A stretch of DNA of 5,193 nt from an uncultured Lentisphaeria bacterium (lineage in GTDB: Bacteria; Verrucomicrobiota; Lentisphaeria; Victivallales; Victivallaceae): NCBI GenBank assembly GCA_937888615.1, contig CALABZ010000131.1, positions 1 to 5,193 on the forward strand, given 5' to 3'. Of the stretch, positions 1 to 3,922 are shown piece after piece. The notes under the pieces are model-generated. The model was not told where the DNA came from. It saw nothing but the letters and a program-made list of their open reading frames with translations, and did not search any database. The position numbers and the translations under genes are program-made. Every line of letters begins with the position of its first letter. The first letter of the stretch is position 1.

Positions 1-1777
1 CGGCCGTAAACGTGCATTCGTGACATGCCGGGGGCGTGGTTGAATAGAGACTGTCGCTGTCGTTTTCTTCCTGCAACGCACGACCGGAAATTGCAACTGT
101 GCCTTCCGGTAGGCCCGCGGCTTCAGTCAATGCAAATTCCTGTCCGGCTGGTATGACCAGTTGCGGGAGAACCTTGCCGTTATCGACACTTTCCAGTGCA
201 TAGACAAGTGGTCCCCGGGTAAGGGCGATTCGACCGGCGTTGGAGGTTATTTTACGATTCGAGTACTGGGGACGGACCGGCATTTCCAGGATCAGGCGGA
301 TTTCATCTCCGGAACGCCATTCACGGTCGAATGTCACATAGCCGTCGACCGCCCGTTCCCCGCATTCCATGCCGTTCAGCGTCAGGGTATACCGGCCGCA
401 CCAGCCTGGGATGTGGACGCTGAATTTGTACTTGCCGCCGTTTGTGAAACGGATGCGGATGTCGCCGTCATACGGATAGCCGCTGCTTACTTCGATGCCG
501 TTCGGGAGCTGGGCGGCGGCGGGGATGTTGAGGCGGATCTCGTTGTCGGTTTCCGAACAGATGAATGATCCCAGTTGTGGCAGGAACCGGCAATAGCTGG
601 TGGGGCAGCAGGAACAGAAAAACCATTCCTGCCGGGTCTTGTTGATGTGGTTGAAGACGAAACTGTTGTCATCGACTTCCAGTAAATTGGCATAGAAGAA
701 ATGTTCGCCGTCGAGACTGATCCCGCTGAGTGCGTTGTTGTAGAGAATCTGTTCCATGACATCCGCATAACGGCCCTCGCCGGTGGCGTTCAGCATACGT
801 TGTGCGAACAGGGCCAGGCCAATGGCGGCACAGCTTTCCGCATAGGCAGAATCATTCGGCAGATTATAATCGACGGTAAACGCTTCGCCAATCTGGGTAG
901 AACCGATACCCCCGGTTATGTACATACGTTTATTGATGATGCTGTTCCAAAGGTTCTCGCAGGCACGGAGGAGCTCCGCGTCATTGAATTCGGCGGCTAC
1001 GTCGGCCATGCCGCTGTACAGGTAGACGGCCCGGACGGCGTGCCCGTCGGCATCAGTTTGTTCCCGCACGGGTTTGTGGGCTTGACGGTTTTTCAGGTCG
1101 TGTTCGCCGAGGACCTTTTGTTCCTGGGTAAAGTAGTTCGGGGTCTGGCCGCGCTCATTGACGAAATAGGCCGCCAGTTCGAAATATTTTCGTTCACCGG
1201 TTGCTTCGGCCAGTTTGCACAGGGCCAGTTCGAGCTCTTCGTGTCCGGGGTAACCATGCGTTTTGTTTGTTTCGTGGCCGAAAACGGTGGCGATATAGTC
1301 GGCATAGCGGCACATGCATTCGAGGAAATTCCGCCGTCCGGTGGTTTCGAAATGCGCCACCGCGGCTTCGATCAGGTGTCCGGCGCAATAAAGCTCGTGC
1401 CCGTTGAAAAGGTTCTTCCAGCGTTCTTCTTTGTGCTGGGTGCTGAAAACGATATTCAGGTAGCCGTCCGGCTGTTGGGCGGAAATAATCAGTTCGATGT
1501 ATTCTTCGAGTTCCGCTTCCATTTTCGCATCGGGACGGAGCTGGAGAGCCAGCGCCATGCCTTCGAGCACTTTGGCCACGTCCGAGTCCCAGAAGATATG
1601 CGGCTTGTTCGGCATTCCCTCGCGCCATTCCAGTTTGAACGCCTCAAAGCGTCCGGTGTCATGGCATTTTCGGATACAGGCCGGAATAGTTCGGCGGATG
1701 GCGGTATCGATGCGCGGAGCGAACACCGGATCGTGCAATTCGACGCCGGTAATTCGGGCCGGACGGTATTTTCTCAT
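1..1777 (-). CDS. GH127 family beta-L-arabinofuranosidase-type enzyme, C-terminus cut by window edge
   Basis: Retaining glycoside hydrolase of family 127 (COG3533 type), expected to release beta-linked L-arabinofuranose, or a related sugar as in rhamnogalacturonan-II-acting members. The frame is open for 592 codons from the ATG at 1777 to the window edge; characterised members such as HypBA1 have about 658 residues, so some 60 are missing. Visible family motifs are HELYCAGH (127-134), GHAVRAVYLYSG (245-256), GGIGSTQIGEAF (289-300), YAESCAA (312-318) and FFCSCCP (386-392). By spacing to HypBA1, E298 matches the acid/base Glu322, E314 and C316 match Zn ligands Glu338 and Cys340, and C390/C391 match nucleophile Cys417 and ligand Cys418. 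The (alpha/alpha)6 barrel covers roughly residues 10-410, followed by beta-sandwich sequence (IPGWC 456-460, TRGPLVYA 520-527). There is no signal peptide, so it is probably cytoplasmic. It diverges from the AraC-type regulator, its likely controller. After CCP the sequence is TS rather than the PN I remember as common. Family assignment is firm; exact substrate is not. Confidence 0.95.
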   Translation of the reverse strand, partial: MRKYRPARITGVELHDPVFAPRIDTAIRRTIPACIRKCHDTGRFEAFKLEWREGMPNKPHIFWDSDVAKVLEGMALALQLRPDAKMEAELEEYIELIISAQQPDGYLNIVFSTQHKEERWKNLFNGHELYCAGHLIEAAVAHFETTGRRNFLECMCRYADYIATVFGHETNKTHGYPGHEELELALCKLAEATGERKYFELAAYFVNERGQTPNYFTQEQKVLGEHDLKNRQAHKPVREQTDADGHAVRAVYLYSGMADVAAEFNDAELLRACENLWNSIINKRMYITGGIGSTQIGEAFTVDYNLPNDSAYAESCAAIGLALFAQRMLNATGEGRYADVMEQILYNNALSGISLDGEHFFYANLLEVDDNSFVFNHINKTRQEWFFCSCCPTSYCRFLPQLGSFICSETDNEIRLNIPAAAQLPNGIEVSSGYPYDGDIRIRFTNGGKYKFSVHIPGWCGRYTLTLNGMECGERAVDGYVTFDREWRSGDEIRLILEMPVRPQYSNRKITSNAGRIALTRGPLVYALESVDNGKVLPQLVIPAGQEFALTEAAGLPEGTVAISGRALQEENDSDSLYSTTPPACHECTFTA

Positions 1778-1784
1778 CGGAAGT

Positions 1785-1790
1785 CCTCCT
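1785..1790 (-). promoter_or_regulatory. Ribosome binding site of the GH127 gene
   Basis: AGGAGG on the minus strand, 7 bases before the ATG at 1777. This is a near-perfect Shine-Dalgarno and fixes the GH127 start. Confidence 0.9.
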
Positions 1791-1805
1791 TTTTGGTTTA
1801 AAAAT

Positions 1806-1834
1806 AATATATCACGCTTGCATTTGCGCGTCAA
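1806..1834 (-). promoter_or_regulatory. Sigma70-type promoter of the GH127 gene
   Basis: On the minus strand, a -35 box TTGACG (1829-1834) and a -10 box TATATT (1806-1811) are separated by exactly 17 bp. Each is 5 of 6 to the TTGACA / TATAAT consensus. Transcription would start near 1799 and give a leader of about 20 bases containing the AGGAGG site. It lies within the 94-bp gap shared with the divergent regulator, whose product is the obvious candidate to act here. Found by eye; spacing and position support it well. Confidence 0.7.
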
Positions 1835-1851
1835 AACGACTAATCTATAGA
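1818..1851 (+). promoter_or_regulatory. Possible weak promoter of the AraC-type regulator gene
   Basis: Two poor candidates point rightward: TTGCAT (1818-1823) with TAATCT (1841-1846) at 17 bp, and TTGCGC (1824-1829) with TATAGA (1846-1851) at 16 bp. Each -35 matches only 3 of 6 positions. Either would overlap the -35 box and spacer of the divergent GH127 promoter, so the two polymerases would compete. A weak promoter is plausible for an activator gene, but the exact site cannot be settled by eye. Confidence 0.3.
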
Positions 1852-1854
1852 AAA

Positions 1855-1860
1855 AGAGGA
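1855..1860 (+). promoter_or_regulatory. Ribosome binding site supporting a TTG start of the regulator
   Basis: AGAGGA lies 11 bases before the TTG at 1872, a slightly long spacing. An in-frame TAG at 1848-1850 closes the frame upstream, and no ATG or GTG lies between it and 1872. The next in-frame alternative is GTG at 1938, which would cut into the conserved-looking start of the sensor domain (HPERVIDTWE). TTG is therefore the best start. Confidence 0.6.
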
Positions 1861-1871
1861 CAAAACCGACT

Positions 1872-2645
1872 TTGGATATCAAAGCGCTCAATGGCGGACA
1901 TTTTATTTCGCGCGGACGGGGACGGCATCCGGAACGGGTGATCGACACCTGGGAGATTATTGTCGTCAGCTCCGGTGTACTCGGCATTTCCGAGGACGAA
2001 CGGAGATTTGAGGTAAAAGAAGGCGAATACCTGCTGTTGTATCCGGGGCGGCGGCACGGTGGAACGCTGGATTACTGTAAGGGGCTGTCGTTTTTCTGGT
2101 TGCATTTTCAGGCCGGGAATGCAGAAAAATGGATCAGGACTTTTCCGCAGTACGGGGCCTTGCTGAACCGTGAAAAAGTCATTGAATTGTGCCGTCTTTT
2201 TCTGAACAACCAGGATGAACCCGGCGCGCCATCGGAAAACGCCGACCTGTTGTTGCGCCTGGTCCTGAATGAATGTGCGCGGGAAGGGGAGGGGGAGACG
2301 GCCTGCCCGCGCATGGCCGAACAGGCGCGCCAATGGATTGTACGCCGTTGCATCGAGCCGGAATTTTCCGCCGGGGAGCTTGCCCGTGAACTGGGTTGCA
2401 ACCGCGACTACCTGAACAGGATTTACCGGCGGGCTTTTCAGCAGACGGTCAGTGCCGCCATTAACCAGGCCCGCATGAATTATTCCAGGAACCTGTTGTT
2501 GAACAGTACATTAAGCATCAAGGAGATTTCCCTGGCCTCGGGTTATAATGACGAAACGTATTTCCGGCGTTGTTTCCGGCGGCGCTTCGGTACGGTTCCG
2601 CACAAGTACCGCGAACGGCACTTGCGGGAACACATCAACAGTTGA
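1872..2645 (+). CDS. AraC/XylS-family transcriptional regulator with cupin-type sensor domain
   Basis: Cytoplasmic DNA-binding regulator, 257 residues, a usual size for the family. Residues about 10-80 form a cupin-like effector domain, with HPERVIDTWEIIVVSSG (19-35), the turn VKEGEYLLLYPGRRHGG (48-64) and FFWLHF (74-79). This pattern is typical of sugar-sensing AraC proteins. The C-terminal domain has two helix-turn-helix units: about 166-190 (ARELGCNRDYLNRIYRRAF) and about 214-247, with the family signature GYNDETYFRRCFRRRFG (224-240) followed by TVPHKYRERH. It starts at TTG, which may keep its level low. It is divergent from the GH127 gene across 94 bp and very likely controls that gene; it may also act on the prepilin-like and GH63-like genes. 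The stop lies 7 bp from the stop of the convergent prepilin-like gene. The effector is unknown; L-arabinose or an arabinan fragment is a guess from context. Confidence 0.93.
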   Translation: MDIKALNGGHFISRGRGRHPERVIDTWEIIVVSSGVLGISEDERRFEVKEGEYLLLYPGRRHGGTLDYCKGLSFFWLHFQAGNAEKWIRTFPQYGALLNREKVIELCRLFLNNQDEPGAPSENADLLLRLVLNECAREGEGETACPRMAEQARQWIVRRCIEPEFSAGELARELGCNRDYLNRIYRRAFQQTVSAAINQARMNYSRNLLLNSTLSIKEISLASGYNDETYFRRCFRRRFGTVPHKYRERHLREHINS

Positions 2646-2652
2646 ACCACCA

Positions 2653-3360
2653 TTACCAGGCGAAGAACGCATAACCGCTGGTCGGGTCCACGTATTTTGT
2701 TTTGTCCATGGCGTTCCATTCCTTCCAGTTGACATGGCCGGCGGCGGCGAGGATATTTCCGCCTTCCGGGATCGGCCCGCCGTGATTCAGGTAAATGAAG
2801 TTCGTTGAACCGCTTCTCAGCAGCAGGTCGGCCATCAGGACGCTGTCCGGGGTGGCCAAGTGGATTTTAGTGGGCAGCAGGCTTTTGCCGTCGGAGTCTT
2901 TCGGCACGGCGGAGAGGGGAAGATTCAGGTTGGCAAACATGGCGTAACCGGATCTAGTCCCTTTGTAGGAACCAAGCGAAAGCGACCAGTTGTCGTCTGT
3001 GTTGTATTGCGGTTTGGAGGGGCAATAGAATATCGGACGCGACATGCCGTAGTTTTCTTCGAGTGTCGTTGCGATCGGGTTGCCGCCGGACCCTTGCCGA
3101 ATCCAGAGATAAGGCCATACGCCGTTGAATACCACCTGATTGCCCCCGGTACCGCCGGCGGGAAACCAATCATCGTTGTCATTGGCATACATCGACAGGC
3201 AGCTTCCCCATTGCTTGAGGTTATTGACGCAGCCCGCACGTTTGGCTTTTTCGCGTGCCGCACTGAGGGCCGGCAGCAGCATTCCTGCCAATATAGCAAT
3301 AATAGCTATAACTATAAGAAGTTCAATGAGTGTGAAATTCCCTACTGTCTTTTTTTCCAT
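2653..3360 (-). CDS. Prepilin-type N-terminal cleavage/methylation domain protein (pseudopilin-like)
   Basis: A 235-residue protein with a type IV prepilin / type II pseudopilin signal. A short basic leader (MEKKTVGN) is followed by FTLIELL, with E13 at the conserved +5 position, and a hydrophobic helix to about residue 31 (LLPAL 28-32). Next comes an amphipathic AREKAKRAGCVNNLKQWG stretch (35-52). The remainder (about 53-235) is a globular domain of the kind common in Lentisphaerota and Planctomycetota, with CPSKPQYN (113-120), a NHGG motif (192-195) and NILAAAGHVNWKEW (202-215), resembling the usual DGHV-W ending. A prepilin peptidase would cleave before F9. The -1 residue is Asn, not the classical Gly; as I recall, this is frequent in Lentisphaerota. 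In the DGH motif Asp is replaced by Ala (A207). No pilus or secretion gene is nearby; neighbours are glycosidases and a regulator. It probably sits in the inner membrane or is exported. Its function is unknown. Confidence 0.9.
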   Translation of the reverse strand: MEKKTVGNFTLIELLIVIAIIAILAGMLLPALSAAREKAKRAGCVNNLKQWGSCLSMYANDNDDWFPAGGTGGNQVVFNGVWPYLWIRQGSGGNPIATTLEENYGMSRPIFYCPSKPQYNTDDNWSLSLGSYKGTRSGYAMFANLNLPLSAVPKDSDGKSLLPTKIHLATPDSVLMADLLLRSGSTNFIYLNHGGPIPEGGNILAAAGHVNWKEWNAMDKTKYVDPTSGYAFFAW

Positions 3361-3369
3361 GTTGCTTTT

Positions 3370-3374
3370 TCCTT
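3370..3374 (-). promoter_or_regulatory. Ribosome binding site of the prepilin-like gene
   Basis: AAGGA on the minus strand, 9 bases before the ATG at 3360. It supports this start, which also gives a proper short basic leader before the prepilin signal. Confidence 0.75.
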
Positions 3375-3394
3375 ATGTTTGGTTAAAAAGTTAA

Positions 3395-3455
3395 GAATAT
3401 GAGAATTCGGCTCATATTCGATATGATTGTCCGGTCGCGGACACATTTGTCAAAT
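3395..3455 (-). repeat. Cluster of four inverted repeats in the leader of the prepilin-like gene
   Basis: Four inverted repeats sit almost end to end. GAATATGAG (3395-3403) pairs with CTCATATTC (3411-3419), 9 bp perfect with a 7-base loop. CATAT-TCG-ATATG spans 3413-3425. TGTCCG (3428-3433) pairs with CGGACA (3438-3443) around a 4-base loop. ATTTG-T-CAAAT spans 3445-3455. The first two share bases and so exclude each other as RNA structures. They lie between the predicted -10 box and the ribosome binding site, so they could be a structured mRNA leader, operators, or both. The pairings are read directly; the role is inference. Confidence 0.6.
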
Positions 3456-3468
3456 AATCAACAATAAA

Positions 3469-3497
3469 ATATTATCATATTGGCAGTGAATTTTCAA
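3469..3497 (-). promoter_or_regulatory. Sigma70-type promoter of the prepilin-like gene
   Basis: On the minus strand, TTGAAA (3492-3497) and TAATAT (3469-3474) are separated by 17 bp, in an AT-rich stretch. The start would be near 3462, giving a leader of about 100 bases that contains all four inverted repeats. A perfect TTGACA lies further in (3448-3453) but has no acceptable -10 at the right distance. The AT-rich setting makes chance matches easier, so confidence is moderate. Confidence 0.5.
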
Positions 3498-3714
3498 CTT
3501 TTTTTCAAAAAAACGATGGAATCGAAGACCGCAAAATCCCAGGAAGCAGGCCGAAATTAGAAAGTGGAAATTTTCTTCTTTCGATTGTTTTGCTGATGAA
3601 TAAGTGAGGATATATGATGATGTAATTTGAAAATTTTAGTAGTATATGTTAATTTTATACGAATTTTAATTGCTTTGTCCGGGTGGCACCGATAAGGATT
3701 TATGATGAGTTTTG

Positions 3715-3736
3715 ACAGGCGTTTGCGACTGCCTGT
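3715..3736. repeat. Short inverted repeat in the intergenic region
   Basis: ACAGGC (3715-3720) pairs with GCCTGT (3731-3736) around a 10-base loop, and G-T wobbles could lengthen the stem slightly. No T-run follows on either strand, so it is not a typical terminator. Its role is unknown and it may be chance. Confidence 0.3.
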
Positions 3737-3858
3737 TGAAAGATGATTTCATGAAAAATCAAAATGGAACAGATTTCTTATTTCTGTGTCGTAATTATTG
3801 TTGCTTTGTGAAAAAATAACATATTGGCCGATATCGTAGAATGAAAAATGCGGTGTCG

Positions 3859-3888
3859 GCACGTTGCCGGCTGCTCACGGCAACGTGC
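3859..3888 (-). terminator. Strong hairpin downstream of the GH63-like gene, terminator-like
   Basis: A perfect 11-bp stem: GCACGTTGCCG (3859-3869) with CGGCAACGTGC (3878-3888), loop of 8 bases. It begins 35 bases after the GH63-like stop codon in the direction of transcription. The T-run on the minus strand (five Ts) comes about 9 bases after the stem, so it is not a textbook intrinsic terminator. It may still end or stabilise the 3' end of the transcript. Confidence 0.5.
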
Positions 3889-3900
3889 AAAATTCTGATA

Positions 3901-3920
3901 TCTTGCCCCTTGGGGGAAGA
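3901..3920 (-). terminator. Small hairpin directly after the GH63-like stop codon
   Basis: TCTT-C-CCCC on the minus strand pairs with GGGG-C-AAGA across a minimal AA turn, with one C-C mismatch. It starts 3 bases after the stop codon, and an AATTTT stretch follows about 6 bases later. Together with the larger hairpin at 3859-3888 it makes a tandem structure at the transcript end. It is weak on its own. Confidence 0.3.
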
Positions 3921-3922
3921 CT

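Larger units (their letters stand above)
3361..3922. other. 562-bp AT-rich intergenic region without a convincing gene
   Basis: This gap separates two leftward genes. Its left part (3361-3500) holds the ribosome binding site, leader palindromes and promoter of the prepilin-like gene. Its right end (3859-3920) holds hairpins following the GH63-like gene. The middle, about 3500-3850, is clearly richer in A and T than the flanking coding DNA. I see no coding frame with both a ribosome binding site and recognisable content there, and no tRNA-like fold. One small inverted repeat (3715-3736) is noted separately. Confidence 0.7.

Noticed and set aside
161..568. Plus-strand open frame of 135 codons
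   Set aside because: It lies opposite the beta-sandwich part of the GH127 gene, has no good ribosome binding site and no family resemblance.
701..1801. Long plus-strand open frame (366 codons) opposite the GH127 gene
   Set aside because: It is antisense to a gene with clear family motifs across the whole stretch. Its translation has no recognisable domain, and such frames arise from GC-rich codon use on the other strand.
2860..3402. Plus-strand open frame of 180 codons opposite the prepilin-like gene
   Set aside because: It is a shadow of a gene with an unmistakable prepilin signal and no motif is seen in the antisense product.
3448..3453. Perfect TTGACA on the minus strand as -35 box for the prepilin-like gene
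   Set aside because: No reasonable -10 lies 16-18 bp downstream. The hexamer is also part of the ATTTG-N-CAAAT palindrome, so it is better explained as part of the repeat cluster.
3684..3700. TGGCAC on the plus strand, resembling the -24 box of a sigma54 promoter
   Set aside because: The TTGC-type -12 box is absent at the required distance, and no plus-strand gene follows.
3712..3717. TTGACA on the plus strand
   Set aside because: No -10 box at 16-18 bp and no gene downstream on that strand.
3666..3752. Minus-strand small frame of 28 codons beginning MKSSFN
   Set aside because: No ribosome binding site lies upstream, and there is no hydrophobic or conserved pattern.
3751..3819. Plus-strand small frame of 22 codons beginning MKNQNG
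   Set aside because: It has only a weak GA-rich stretch upstream, no homology I can recognise, and lies in AT-rich DNA where short frames are common.
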